A DNA stretch of 64,000 nt from JAEUNX01 sp034004685 (lineage in GTDB: Bacteria; Pseudomonadota; Gammaproteobacteria; Burkholderiales; Rhodocyclaceae): contig JAVEWG010000006.1 in the NCBI GenBank assembly GCA_034004685.1, positions 56,682 through 120,681 of the forward strand. Direction: 5' to 3'. Made by a program: the position numbers and the translations under genes. The notes beneath the pieces are model-generated. The model saw only the letters and a list, made by a program, of their open reading frames with translations. It made no database searches and was not told where the DNA came from. Shown here piece by piece: positions 54,154-63,778 of the stretch (position 1 is the stretch's first letter; each line of letters opens with the position of its first letter).

Positions 54154-55443
54154 TCAGGCGGTCGGGCAATGGGCCAGGCCCGCCAACGCCGGCCTGGGCG
54201 GCCTGGCGAAGAGAATCATCACGCCCCCCAGCAGACACAGGGCGGCGGCCGGATAGAAGGCAAACAAGTAGGAGCCGAAACGGTCGAAAACCACCCCGGC
54301 GGCCAGGGGCCCCGCCGAGGTGGACAGGGCGCCGATGAGCAGCATCACTCCCATCAGGGACGCGTAGGCCGCCTTGCCGAAATAGTTGGCCACCAGAGTG
54401 ACCATGCAGGGATAGGCGGCGGCGTTGCCCACCCCCAGCAAGAGGGCCGCGCCATACAGGGCCGCCACGCTGGTGGCGTTCACCCCCAGGGCCAGGCCGA
54501 TGCCCATGACCGCCATGGCCCCGCCCCAGATGAAGCGGGGTTCCACCCGATCCCCGAGGGTGGCCACCACCGCCTTGCCCCCCAGTCCCGCCAGGGGCAG
54601 CAAGCCCAGGAACAGGGCGGCGGTGGCCGCGTCGTGGCCCAGATCCTTGAAGTGCACCACCCCGTGGCCCACCATCATCCCGAAGGCGGAAAGGAAGCAG
54701 ATGGTGCCCGCCGCCAGCATCCACAAGGTGGGGTGCCGCACCGTGTCCCGGAAGGACCACTCCACGTCGGTCTTGTAGACCCCCGGCACAGTAGCGGCCT
54801 GCCCCGCCACCGCGGCCGGCACTGCCACGCCGCCGTCCTGAAGCTGCCCCAGGTCCGCCGGCCGATTCCGGACAAACAGGAGGGCAAGGAGGCAGGACAC
54901 GCCGCTGGCCGCCGCCATGAGCACCCAACCGGCCCGCCAATTGCCGTTGAAAGTGGTGATGACTTTCTCGAACAGGGGGGCTGCGATGAAGCCCCCGCAA
55001 AGGGTGCCGGTCAGCATGATGGTCAGGACCATGGCCAGGCGAGCCCTGAACCAATGGGTCATGAGGGTCTGGGCCGGCAGCAGCCCCCCCAGGGAAGAAC
55101 CGATGCCCATCACCAGGCCGTAGGCGATCAGCACCCCGGTCATGTCATTGACCAGCGTGGCCATGGCCAGGGCACCGATGGCCGAGGACAGGGCGCCCCC
55201 GGCCAGGGCCCTGCGGGCACCCCAGCGAGTGACCCAGTAGCCCACCAGGGGCACCACCAGGCCGATGCACAGGCCATAGGTGGCGAAGGCCAGCCCCAGG
55301 GACTTGCGGTCCAGGTTCATCTCGACGGCCATGTGACTGTTCATGATGTTGCCGCCGTAATAGGTGAAGCCCGAATTGATGGCGGTGATGACGAAGACCG
55401 CCACCAGAAGCTTCCAACCGTAGAACCCTGCCTGCTGTTTCAT
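54154..55443 (-). CDS. MFS transporter (monocarboxylate/oxalate-formate type)
   Basis: The 429-residue protein has about twelve membrane helices. It starts MKQQAGFYGWKLLVAVFVIT behind CGGAGACAAGAC, where the FYGWK start is typical of the oxalate:formate/monocarboxylate porter group. GYWVTRWGARRAL is the loop 2-3 motif, and KTDVEWSFRDTVRHPTLWML is the central cytoplasmic loop. It probably takes up the organic acid that the adjacent ligases activate. Confidence 0.9.
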   Translation of the reverse strand: MKQQAGFYGWKLLVAVFVITAINSGFTYYGGNIMNSHMAVEMNLDRKSLGLAFATYGLCIGLVVPLVGYWVTRWGARRALAGGALSSAIGALAMATLVNDMTGVLIAYGLVMGIGSSLGGLLPAQTLMTHWFRARLAMVLTIMLTGTLCGGFIAAPLFEKVITTFNGNWRAGWVLMAAASGVSCLLALLFVRNRPADLGQLQDGGVAVPAAVAGQAATVPGVYKTDVEWSFRDTVRHPTLWMLAAGTICFLSAFGMMVGHGVVHFKDLGHDAATAALFLGLLPLAGLGGKAVVATLGDRVEPRFIWGGAMAVMGIGLALGVNATSVAALYGAALLLGVGNAAAYPCMVTLVANYFGKAAYASLMGVMLLIGALSTSAGPLAAGVVFDRFGSYLFAFYPAAALCLLGGVMILFARPPRPALAGLAHCPTA

Positions 55444-55529
55444 GTCTTGTCTCCGTGGGGCGCCGGGCTTGAGCCCGATCTGATCCTGCTTGTGGGGGGG
55501 CGCGGCAGGGCCGGCCCCCGCCTCGGACT

Positions 55530-57056
55530 TCAGGTCTTCGGCCAGTAGCGATCCCGCAACAGGCGCTTGGCCAGCTTGCCGGTGGGCAGGCGGGGTAGTT
55601 CCGTCACGAAATCCACGCTCCTGGGGCACTTGTAGTGGGCGATGCGTTCCCGGGTGAATTCGATGATTTCCCGGGCCAGCTGGTCGCCGGCCTGGGCCGG
55701 GTCGGCGGGCACCACCACCGCCTTCACCTCTTCGCCAAACTCGGCGTTGGGCACCCCGATCACCGCCACGTCGGCAATCGCCGGGTGCAGGGCCAGGGCA
55801 TTCTCGATTTCCTGGGGATAGATGTTCACCCCGCCGGAAATGATCATGTGGGACTTGCGGTCGGTGAGGTAGAGATAGCCCTCGGCGTCCACATAGCCCA
55901 TGTCTCCCACCGTGATGCGGCCCTGGGCATCCTTGGCCTGGGCGGTCTTGGCCGGGTCGTTGTGGTATTCGAAGCTGCCCCCGTTGGAGAAATACACCAG
56001 CCCTTCCTGGCCCGGGGGCAGTTCCTTGCCCGCGTCATCCAGGATGTGGATCTTGCCGAAGCTGGCCCGGCCCACGGAACCCCGGTGGGTCAGCCATTCG
56101 TGGGAATCGATGCTGGTGACCCCCACCGCTTCGGTGGAGGAGTAGTACTCGTACAGGATGGGCCCCCACCAGGCGATCATCTGCTCCTTCACTTCCGGCG
56201 GGCAGGGCGCGGCGGCGTGAATCGCCAGGCGCAGGCTGGACAGGTCATGGCCCAGGCGTGCGGATTCGTCGAGCTTGAGGAGCCGCACGAAATGGGTGGG
56301 CACCATCTGGGTGTGGGTCACCCGGTAGCGCTCGATGGCCTTGAGCACCTCCTGGGCATCAAAGTTTTCCATGACCACCGCGGTGGCCCCCAGGCGGGTC
56401 ACCGGCATGCAGCAACCCACCCCGGCGGCATGGTAGAGGGGCGCCGGGCACAGGTAGACCGTGGCGGCATCCATCTTGTAGTTGGCCCAGAACATCTGGT
56501 CCAGGATGGAATTGGTGCCGAAGGGCTGGCCGCTCAAGGGACGCTGGATCCCCTTGGGGAAGCCGGTGGTGCCCGAGGAATAGCCCATCAGCTGGCCTTC
56601 CACCTCCCCCTCCAGGGGGGCGTCGGAACTGGCCGCCAGGATGTCCTCGTAGCGGCCATAGCCCGCCACGGCGCCCCCCACCATCAGGCGCTCGACGCTG
56701 GCTGGGACCAGGGCCACCACGGCGGAAGCCACCTCCTGGAGGGGTTCGCTGGTGATGAACACCCGGGCGCCGCTGTCGGCGATGACATAGGCGACCTCCT
56801 CCGGCTGGAGATGCCAGTTCACCGGCACGAAATACAGACCCGAACGCTGGGCCGCCCAGCTGATCTCCAGCAACTCCGGGCGGTTTTCCAGCATGAAGGC
56901 GATGCAGTCGCCGGGCTTCAGGCCCAGTTCGCGGAAGTGGCGCGCCAGCCGGCGGGAGCGGCTGGCCAGCTCCCGGTAGCTCAGGGTCCGGCCGGAGGGG
57001 GCCATGATGACGGCCGGTTTGTCGGGGGAGGTCAGGGCAAAATCGTCAGGACTCAC
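55530..57056 (-). CDS. AMP-forming fatty acyl-CoA synthetase 3
   Basis: The 508-residue ligase starts at a GTG (MSPDDFALTSPDKPAV). P-loop: YSSGTTGFPKGIQRPL near residue 168. YEYYSSTEAVGVTSI is the adenine/aromatic motif, and RLPTGKLAKRLLRDRYW holds the catalytic Lys near the C-terminus. It is a tandem paralogue of the ligase at 57085; the last 121 residues are encoded by DNA identical between the two. The rest of the protein differs moderately, so the pair may have different acid pockets but the same CoA-handling C-terminal domain. Confidence 0.93.
   Translation of the reverse strand: MSPDDFALTSPDKPAVIMAPSGRTLSYRELASRSRRLARHFRELGLKPGDCIAFMLENRPELLEISWAAQRSGLYFVPVNWHLQPEEVAYVIADSGARVFITSEPLQEVASAVVALVPASVERLMVGGAVAGYGRYEDILAASSDAPLEGEVEGQLMGYSSGTTGFPKGIQRPLSGQPFGTNSILDQMFWANYKMDAATVYLCPAPLYHAAGVGCCMPVTRLGATAVVMENFDAQEVLKAIERYRVTHTQMVPTHFVRLLKLDESARLGHDLSSLRLAIHAAAPCPPEVKEQMIAWWGPILYEYYSSTEAVGVTSIDSHEWLTHRGSVGRASFGKIHILDDAGKELPPGQEGLVYFSNGGSFEYHNDPAKTAQAKDAQGRITVGDMGYVDAEGYLYLTDRKSHMIISGGVNIYPQEIENALALHPAIADVAVIGVPNAEFGEEVKAVVVPADPAQAGDQLAREIIEFTRERIAHYKCPRSVDFVTELPRLPTGKLAKRLLRDRYWPKT
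55536..55898. repeat. 363-bp identical block, copy A (in acyl-CoA synthetase 3)
   Basis: Read base by base, 55536-55898 is identical to 57091-57453 (offset 1555). The first mismatches are at 55535/57090 and at 55899/57454, with further differences beyond. The block covers the C-terminal third of both genes, which otherwise differ throughout. Confidence 0.95.
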
Positions 57057-57084
57057 GAAGGCGCTCCGTTCAAAATGGTTGGGG

Positions 57085-58611
57085 TCAGGCCTTCGGCCAG
57101 TAGCGATCCCGCAACAGGCGCTTGGCCAGCTTGCCGGTGGGCAGGCGGGGTAGTTCCGTCACGAAATCCACGCTCCTGGGGCACTTGTAGTGGGCGATGC
57201 GTTCCCGGGTGAATTCGATGATTTCCCGGGCCAGCTGGTCGCCGGCCTGGGCCGGGTCGGCGGGCACCACCACCGCCTTCACCTCTTCGCCAAACTCGGC
57301 GTTGGGCACCCCGATCACCGCCACGTCGGCAATCGCCGGGTGCAGGGCCAGGGCATTCTCGATTTCCTGGGGATAGATGTTCACCCCGCCGGAAATGATC
57401 ATGTGGGACTTGCGGTCGGTGAGGTAGAGATAGCCCTCGGCGTCCACATAGCCGATGTCCCCCACCGTGGAGCGGCCCAGCTTGTCCTTGGCCTGGGCGG
57501 TCTTGGCCGGGTCGTTGTGGTATTCGAAATCCCCTCCCTCGGAGAAGAACACCAGGCCTTCCACGCCGGGGGGCAGTTCCCTGCCCTCTTCGTCCAGGAT
57601 GCGCACCTTCCCCAGCAGGGGGCGGCCCACCGAGCCCCGGTGGGCCAGCCAGTCGGCCGAATCGATGGCCGTCAGGCCGTTGCCCTCGGTGGCGGCGTAG
57701 TACTCGTGGATGATCGGCCCAAGCCACTGGATCATCCGATCCTTCACGTCCGGCGGACAGGGTGCGGCGGCGTGCATGACCACCTTCAGGCTGGACAGGT
57801 CATGGCCCAGGCGCTCCGGGTCGTCGAGCTTGAGAAGGCGCACGAAGTGGGTGGGCACGAACTGGGCATGGGTCACCCGGTGGGTCTCGATGGCCTGGAG
57901 CACCGCCACCGGATCGAAGCGATCCATGAGGATCACGGTGGCCCCCATGCGCATGGCCGGCATGCAGTAGCCGATGCCCGCCCCGTGGTAGGCCGGCGCC
58001 GGACACAGATACACCGAGGTGTCATCCATCCCGTAGCGGGCGCGGATGTAGAGATCATAAACCCCGTCGGTGCCGAAGAGCTCTCCCGAGAGCGCCCGCT
58101 TGATGCCCTTGGGATAGCCCGTGGTGCCGGAGGAGTACAGCATGGCCTGGCCCTCCGTTTCCCCCTCCAGGGGGGTGTCGGGCTGGGCCGCCAGGACATC
58201 CTCGTAGCGGGCACGCCCCCCCGTCGTCGCCCCCACCACCAGTTGCTGGACGCTGGCTGGGATGAGGGGGGCGATGGCCGCCACCACCTGCCCCACCGCC
58301 TCGCTGGCGATGAACAGCCGAGCGCCGCTGTCATTGACGATGTGGGCCACTTCGGCGGGCTGGAGGTGCCAGTTCACCGGGGTGTAGTACAGCCCGGAGC
58401 GCTGGGCGGCCCAGCAGATCTCGAAGAATTCCGGGCGGTTCTCCACCATCAGGGCGATGCTGTCGCCGGCCCGCAGGCCGAGCTGGCGGAAGTAGTGGGC
58501 CAGCCGCCGGGAGCGGCTGACCAGCTCCCGGTAGGAGAGGGTCCGGCCCGAGATCCCCATGATCAGGGCGGGCTTGTCGGGGGTGGTCAGGGCGAATTGG
58601 TCTGGGCTCAC
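57085..58611 (-). CDS. AMP-forming fatty acyl-CoA synthetase 4
   Basis: The 508-residue ligase starts at GTG (MSPDQFALTTPDKPAL). The P-loop YSSGTTGYPKGIKRAL, adenine motif HEYYAATEGNGLTAI and C-terminal PTGKLAKRLLRDRYW with the catalytic Lys are all present. It precedes its paralogue by 28 bp on the same strand and has the same length. It is the first ligase in the minus-strand block; the RND permease gene lies upstream at 58751. Which acid each copy uses is unknown. Confidence 0.93.
   Translation of the reverse strand: MSPDQFALTTPDKPALIMGISGRTLSYRELVSRSRRLAHYFRQLGLRAGDSIALMVENRPEFFEICWAAQRSGLYYTPVNWHLQPAEVAHIVNDSGARLFIASEAVGQVVAAIAPLIPASVQQLVVGATTGGRARYEDVLAAQPDTPLEGETEGQAMLYSSGTTGYPKGIKRALSGELFGTDGVYDLYIRARYGMDDTSVYLCPAPAYHGAGIGYCMPAMRMGATVILMDRFDPVAVLQAIETHRVTHAQFVPTHFVRLLKLDDPERLGHDLSSLKVVMHAAAPCPPDVKDRMIQWLGPIIHEYYAATEGNGLTAIDSADWLAHRGSVGRPLLGKVRILDEEGRELPPGVEGLVFFSEGGDFEYHNDPAKTAQAKDKLGRSTVGDIGYVDAEGYLYLTDRKSHMIISGGVNIYPQEIENALALHPAIADVAVIGVPNAEFGEEVKAVVVPADPAQAGDQLAREIIEFTRERIAHYKCPRSVDFVTELPRLPTGKLAKRLLRDRYWPKA
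57091..57453. repeat. 363-bp identical block, copy B (in acyl-CoA synthetase 4)
   Basis: This is the second copy of the identical block described for 55536-55898, and lies in the C-terminal third of the upstream paralogue. Confidence 0.95.
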
Positions 58612-58676
58612 GATTGAACCTTTTGGCGAGGGGATGAAAGGCCTGGTGGTCGGCTATCGAAATGGTGGAGCCGTCC

Positions 58677-58717
58677 CAGGGCGGGCGGTAGCCCGCCCTG
58701 GCGGACTGAAGTCCGCC
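58677..58717. repeat. Paired REP-like hairpins upstream of acyl-CoA synthetase 4
   Basis: CAGGGCGGGC-GGTA-GCCCGCCCTG (58677-58700) is followed at once by GGCGGACT-GA-AGTCCGCC (58700-58717) and CTACGG. The second hairpin has the same stem-GA-stem-CCTACG form as the repeat at 26871. It lies between the RND permease and ligase genes and could stop or stabilise the upstream message. Confidence 0.6.
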
Positions 58718-58750
58718 CTACGGGAGCGTCGTCATTATTCAAACACCACA

Positions 58751-61171
58751 CTAGGGAGCTTTCTTGAGCAGGAAGCAGGACAGGGCCGGGATCAGGATCA
58801 GGGCGCCCACCATGTTCCACAGGAACATGAAGGTCAGCAGGATCCCCATGTCGGCCTGGAACTTGATGGGAGAAAAGGCCCAGGTCACCACCCCGGCGGC
58901 CAGGGTCACCCCCACCAGGGCCACCACCCGCCCGGTAAACAGGATCGCGCCGCGATAGGCATCTGCCAGATTTTGCCCGGCCCGCATCAGGTTCAACTGG
59001 ACCGATAGCAGATAGAGGGCGTAATCCACGCCGATGCCGACCCCCAGGGCCACCACCGGCAGGGTGGCCACCTTCATGCCGATGCCCAGCTTGACCATCA
59101 GGGCCTCGCACATGACGGAGGTGACCACCAGGGGAATCACCGCCACCAGCACCGCCCGCCAGCTGCGGAAGGTGATGAAACACAACAGCACCACCGCCCC
59201 ATACACGTAGAGCATCATGCTCAGGTTCGACTGGCGCACCACGATGTTGGTGACCGCCTCGATGCCGGCGGAACCCGCCACCGGCAGGAACCGGAGCTCC
59301 TCGGTATTGTGCTCGGCGGCGAAGGCTTCCACCGTCGCCAGCACCCGCTCCAGGGTCTTGGCCTTGTGGTCGGTGAGATAGGCCACCACCGGAATGATGG
59401 TGCAATCCTCGTTATGCAGATCCCGATTGGAGTCCCGCGCCCGATACACCCCGGTGCTGGTCAGGGGCTGGCTGTGGCTGATGGTGAGCCACTTGGGCGA
59501 GGCCTCGTAAAGCGCCGAACTCATGGCGGCCACCGCATCGGCCAGGGATGCGACCGCCTGGACCTCCGGCAGCAAGCGCAGGGTTTCCCCCAGACGATTG
59601 ATCTCCACGATGTTGCTGTATTTCTCGCAGCCCCCCGGGGCGGTCTTGACGATCACCGCGAACTGGTCGCTGGAGAGCCCGTAGTGCTCGGTGATGTAGG
59701 CCGAATCCAGGTTGTAGCGGGACTGGGGGCGCAGTTCCGGCGCGCCGGCGTCCAGGTCGCCGATCTGGAGATCCCGGGCCACCCAGTAGGCGCCCAGCCC
59801 CAGCCCCAGGCTGACCAGGATCGCCACGGTGGCCCAGGCCGGACGGGTGAAGGCGTCCAGCCAGTTCCACAGGGCCCCCGAGCCACCGCCGCGCTCCTCG
59901 TACTGGTCTTCCTTGAGGGCGAAACGGGCCGCCTTGAGGCTGACCCCCATGAAGGACAGCAGGATCGGCAGCAGGATCAGGTTGGTGAACACCAGCACCA
60001 GCACCCCGACGCTGGCGGTCACCGCCAGGCTGCGGATCACCGGGATGTCGATGGTGGCCAGCACCGCGAAGCCCACCACGTCGGCCAGGATGGCGGTAAG
60101 GCCGGCCACGAACAGGCGCCGGAAGGTGTAGCGGGCGGCCACGTACTTGTGGGCGCCCCGGCCCACGTCCTGCATGATGCCGTTCATCTTCTGGGCGCCG
60201 TGGGACACCCCGATGGCAAAGATCAGGAAGGGCACCAGCATGGAATAGGGATCCAGGTCGTAGCCCAGGATCTGGATCAAACCCAGCTGCCAGACCACCG
60301 CCACCAGGGAGCAACCGATCACCAGCAGGGTGCTGCGGATGCAGCGGGTGTAGAAATACAGGGCAGCCAGGGCAATGACCAGGGCAATGGCGAAATAGGT
60401 GGCCACCTGCACCAGCCCGTCGATCAGGTCCCCCGCCAGCTTGCCAAAACCGATGATCCGTACCTTGTAGCGCCCGACGTTTTCCGGGGCGATGACCTTG
60501 GCCTTTTCCAGGGAACGCACCGTGTCCTCCAGCTCCCGGCCCAGGGCGCCGTAGTCCAGGGGCGCGCCGGTATCGGCGTAATTCTCCAGGAGGGGGGCGA
60601 CGATCATGCTGGACTTGAAGTCCCTGGAAACCAGGGTGCCCACCAGCCCGGCCCGGGCCACGTTGGTCTTCAATTCAGCAATGGAGGCGGGCGTCCCGCT
60701 GTAATCGGCCGGCATGACCGGGCCGCCGCGGAAGCCTTCCTCGGTGACCTCCGTCCAGCGCACCAGGGGCATCCAGATGGATTTCACGAAGGGCCGATTG
60801 ACGCCACGAATGAGGAACAGGGTGTCATTGACCTGCTGCAGAACCTGTAAATATTCCGGGTCGTAGATGCTCTCCCCGGTGGTTTCCACCACCACCCGCA
60901 GACTGTTGCCCAGGGAACGCAGGTCTTCCTTGTGTTGCAGGTAGTTCTGGATGTAGGGGTGATTCTGGGGAATCAGGTTTTCAAAGCTGGCATTGATGCC
61001 CAGCTTGGTGGAATGAAAGCCGAACCAGAGGGTGACGGCCAGGCACAGGAACACCACCAGGCGGCGATGATTGAAGATCAGCCGCTCCAGCAGATTCCCC
61101 GATTGATGGTCGAAATCCTTGGGGTCGGCGATGGGTTCGGGCGCGATGCTGTCGGGAGTGGGGATAGCCAT
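58751..61171 (-). CDS. RND/MMPL-superfamily permease
   Basis: The 806-residue inner-membrane protein has two MMPL-like halves: one helix near residue 40, a periplasmic loop with ASFENLIPQNHPYIQNYL, five or so helices (about 235-400), a helix near 440, a second large loop, then the last helix block (about 640-790). Loops such as IGVSHGAQKMNGIM and VGIGVDYALYLLSVQ are typical of hydrophobe/amphiphile RND proteins that move lipids or sterols. It lies 26 bp before the YCF48-like gene product's end and heads toward the ligases, as part of a permease-YCF48-DUF1329-DUF1302 cassette. Confidence 0.92.
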   Translation of the reverse strand: MAIPTPDSIAPEPIADPKDFDHQSGNLLERLIFNHRRLVVFLCLAVTLWFGFHSTKLGINASFENLIPQNHPYIQNYLQHKEDLRSLGNSLRVVVETTGESIYDPEYLQVLQQVNDTLFLIRGVNRPFVKSIWMPLVRWTEVTEEGFRGGPVMPADYSGTPASIAELKTNVARAGLVGTLVSRDFKSSMIVAPLLENYADTGAPLDYGALGRELEDTVRSLEKAKVIAPENVGRYKVRIIGFGKLAGDLIDGLVQVATYFAIALVIALAALYFYTRCIRSTLLVIGCSLVAVVWQLGLIQILGYDLDPYSMLVPFLIFAIGVSHGAQKMNGIMQDVGRGAHKYVAARYTFRRLFVAGLTAILADVVGFAVLATIDIPVIRSLAVTASVGVLVLVFTNLILLPILLSFMGVSLKAARFALKEDQYEERGGGSGALWNWLDAFTRPAWATVAILVSLGLGLGAYWVARDLQIGDLDAGAPELRPQSRYNLDSAYITEHYGLSSDQFAVIVKTAPGGCEKYSNIVEINRLGETLRLLPEVQAVASLADAVAAMSSALYEASPKWLTISHSQPLTSTGVYRARDSNRDLHNEDCTIIPVVAYLTDHKAKTLERVLATVEAFAAEHNTEELRFLPVAGSAGIEAVTNIVVRQSNLSMMLYVYGAVVLLCFITFRSWRAVLVAVIPLVVTSVMCEALMVKLGIGMKVATLPVVALGVGIGVDYALYLLSVQLNLMRAGQNLADAYRGAILFTGRVVALVGVTLAAGVVTWAFSPIKFQADMGILLTFMFLWNMVGALILIPALSCFLLKKAP

Positions 61172-61197
61172 GGGACGAGTTCGATCCGTGTTGGGGG

Positions 61198-62262
61198 TCA
61201 GGGAGCAGGGTTGATCCGCACGCCTCGGGAGCCGGCAAGGGCAATTCCTTTTTTACCCGCTAGCGCGGCAACGCCAAAAAATGGCATGGGCCGCTCCACC
61301 TTGAAGGGTGTGAAGCTCATACCCTCGTCGGAACTTACGATGGTGGCGCCACCGCTGGTGGCCAGGATGATCCGTCCGTCATCCAGCCGCGTGCCGGCGG
61401 TCACCGTGGATTCCACGCCGCTGTCGATCTTCTGCCAGGAGGCACCGCCATCGCCGCTACGCCAGACATTGCCCCGCAGGCCGAAGGCCACCACGGCCCG
61501 GGAAGTGCCCACCAGGCCGAACCAGCTGCCGGCATAGGGGGTCGGGACGAGGGCGAACTTGTCCGTGGCCGGATCCAGCCGCCACAGCTTGCCCTGCTCG
61601 CCCGCCAGGAACAGGGCATCGCCAATTTTCTGGATGGCGTTGATATGGAGGGCGCCGGGGTTATCCACCTGATCCCCCAGGAAGGTCCAGCTCTTGCCCC
61701 CGTCCCGGGTGCGCAGGATCAGGTTGTAGGCGCCCACCACGTAGCCGCTCGCCTCATCCTCGAACCACACGTCGAGAAAGGGGCGGCCCGGGCCTTCTTC
61801 CTGGAAGCGCAAGGCGTCCTCCAGGCCGCGCTGGGCCTCCGGGTCCCCCGCGGCCAATCGTTGTTCGTAATGACTCTTCAACAGGACGGCGGCCTTGCGG
61901 CCGTCCATCTGCACGGTCCAGGCGCTTCCCCCATCCTCGGTCTTGAGCACGATGCCGCCGTGGCCCACGGCCCAACCGGTCCTGGCGCTGGGGAAACTGG
62001 CGGCCACCAGATCGGTGCTCACCGGGACTCGCCCCTGCTGCCAGGTCTGGCCGGCATCGTCCGACAGGAGCACGACGCCATAGCGCCCCACGGCCACGAG
62101 CCGGTTGCCGGGCGTCCGGATCACCTGGATCAGGGTCGCCCGGTCCGGGCGAGCCCCCTGGAGCGCGGGAACATCCAGGGGGTCCTGGAAGGCCGCCAGG
62201 GCAGGGCCCCAGGGGCCAGCCAGAACAAACACGCTGGAAAGACAAAGGAATAGCTTTTTCAT
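61198..62262 (-). CDS. Periplasmic YCF48/BNR-repeat beta-propeller protein
   Basis: The 354-residue protein starts MKKLFLCLSSVFVLAGPWG with a signal peptide cut after PALA. Repeats of the YCF48/BNR kind recur: LSDDAGQTWQQGRVP, KTEDGGSAWTVQ, RTRDGGKSWTFLG, RSGDGGASWQKIDSG and SSDEGMSFTPFK, spaced along the chain as blades of a propeller. In photosynthesis the homologue helps assemble complexes; in these cassettes its role is unknown, perhaps bridging the RND permease and an outer membrane protein. It follows the DUF1329 gene by 162 bp. Confidence 0.9.
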   Translation of the reverse strand: MKKLFLCLSSVFVLAGPWGPALAAFQDPLDVPALQGARPDRATLIQVIRTPGNRLVAVGRYGVVLLSDDAGQTWQQGRVPVSTDLVAASFPSARTGWAVGHGGIVLKTEDGGSAWTVQMDGRKAAVLLKSHYEQRLAAGDPEAQRGLEDALRFQEEGPGRPFLDVWFEDEASGYVVGAYNLILRTRDGGKSWTFLGDQVDNPGALHINAIQKIGDALFLAGEQGKLWRLDPATDKFALVPTPYAGSWFGLVGTSRAVVAFGLRGNVWRSGDGGASWQKIDSGVESTVTAGTRLDDGRIILATSGGATIVSSDEGMSFTPFKVERPMPFFGVAALAGKKGIALAGSRGVRINPAP

Positions 62263-62424
62263 GGGATGAAATTACCCGGTCGTCAATCCGCCCCGCTCCC
62301 TTGCGGGTACGGGAGGTCGAAGATTGAAAAATATGGGGTGGGATCCGGCCTGGGAGGAATCAGGCCGGTCCGCCGCCGGGCTAGTATTTCGCCCGGCCCC
62401 GGTGGCGGATAGGGTGAGCCCCGG

Positions 62425-63765
62425 TCAGCGGCCGCTACGGGCCACCAGCGCGTCGGGGGTGAACTGGGAGTTCGGGAAGCCTTCGGGCTTGGCGAAGAAG
62501 CCCTTGCCATCGCCCTGGTGCCCCGAGAGACAGTACAAACCCGTGGAAAGATCGTAGGAGATCCAGTCGAAGGAATGCTGGGCTTCCAGATCCCACAACT
62601 GAGCGGTCAGCAAGGTGGTGCCGCGGAACAGCTTGCCGGCGCTGTCGAAAGCGTCGGACATGGCGGCACCGGTCTTGTCTTCATCGAAGTAGAAGATCCG
62701 CTTGCTATAGACGTGGCGGAACCCAGGCTTGAGGGTTGCTTCCACCACGTAGACCCGGTGCAACTCCCACCGCAAGAAATCCGGATTGGCGTGCTTGGCA
62801 CCCAGGATCGGCTCGGCGGGGCTGAACAGCGCCTTGTAGTTGCTGTAGGGAATGAACATCTCCTTCTTGCCGATCAGCTTGTAGTCGAAGCGGTCGAGCT
62901 TGCCGAAGATGATCTGGGCGTCATCATAGGTATACACGCCCCCCACCGAGGCCACCGGCGTGTCATAGGCCAGGTCCGGGGCCAGCCGGATGCGCCGCGT
63001 GCTGGCCGAATAAGACCATGCCCGGCGCGGGTTGGCTTCCATGTCGATGAAATCCACGAACAGGGTGCCGTCGCCGGCAACCCGGGGCGGGAAGATGTTG
63101 TTGATGACGGACTGGACGACGTGGCCATCCTCCTTCAGGAAGTCAGGCCCGCCCTTTTCGTTCATGCAGGCAATCCGGGACAGCTGGTTCGACACCACCC
63201 CGTTGATCTTCTTGCCGTTGGCATCCACGTACCAGTTGGTGAACTGATAGTCCTGCCCATAGGAGCCCTGGTTACGCAGCTGGTGGTTCCAGGCGACTTC
63301 CTTGCCGTTCTTCGGGATCGGGAAGGGAATGCAGCCCGTCGCACCCTCCACCGCGTTGCCGTCCTTGGCCAGGCGGGAAGCGGTGGCGTTCCTGGCCATG
63401 GCCTCCCGCTGGAATTTGGAAAAATTCGCCGTGCGGTGGGTCGGGTAGATATCCAGACGATAGGTTGGATAGCGCTTGAGCAGCTCCTTTTGCAGCTCGG
63501 AGAGCTTGTCCGCGTACTGGGCCACGTTCTGGGCGGTGATGGAATACAAGGGCTTTTCATCGGCGAAGGGATCCACCCACCGGCCGGAGTTGGGCTTGAA
63601 TCCGGGAGGGTTGAGATCCTTGGGCAAACCCCCGGTATAGGGAGGGATGGTGCCCTCCTTGTTACCGGCGACTTCCGCGCCGAAGTAGGTCAACTCCTGG
63701 GCAGTGGCGGGGGCAACCATCGCTGCCATGGCCACAACGCTTGCTGCTAGCAAAAATTTACGCAT
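62425..63765 (-). CDS. DUF1329 periplasmic/outer-membrane-associated protein
   Basis: The 446-residue protein begins MRKFLLAASVVAMAAMVAPA, a signal peptide probably cut at ATAQE. The mature part (YTGGLPKDLNPPGFKPNSG, WSYSASTRRIRLAPDLAYD, HRVYVVEATLKPGFRHVYSK) is typical of DUF1329, whose structure resembles LolA/LolB-like lipid carriers (known). It precedes the YCF48 and permease genes and follows a DUF1302 gene, the usual order of this set in proteobacteria that degrade hydrophobic compounds. Confidence 0.93.
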   Translation of the reverse strand: MRKFLLAASVVAMAAMVAPATAQELTYFGAEVAGNKEGTIPPYTGGLPKDLNPPGFKPNSGRWVDPFADEKPLYSITAQNVAQYADKLSELQKELLKRYPTYRLDIYPTHRTANFSKFQREAMARNATASRLAKDGNAVEGATGCIPFPIPKNGKEVAWNHQLRNQGSYGQDYQFTNWYVDANGKKINGVVSNQLSRIACMNEKGGPDFLKEDGHVVQSVINNIFPPRVAGDGTLFVDFIDMEANPRRAWSYSASTRRIRLAPDLAYDTPVASVGGVYTYDDAQIIFGKLDRFDYKLIGKKEMFIPYSNYKALFSPAEPILGAKHANPDFLRWELHRVYVVEATLKPGFRHVYSKRIFYFDEDKTGAAMSDAFDSAGKLFRGTTLLTAQLWDLEAQHSFDWISYDLSTGLYCLSGHQGDGKGFFAKPEGFPNSQFTPDALVARSGR

Positions 63766-63778
63766 CTCTGGTCCCCGC

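Noticed and set aside
59309..60850. 513-codon plus-strand frame opposite the RND permease
   Set aside because: Shadow frame rich in H, Q, G and D without domain; the permease is unmistakable on the other strand.
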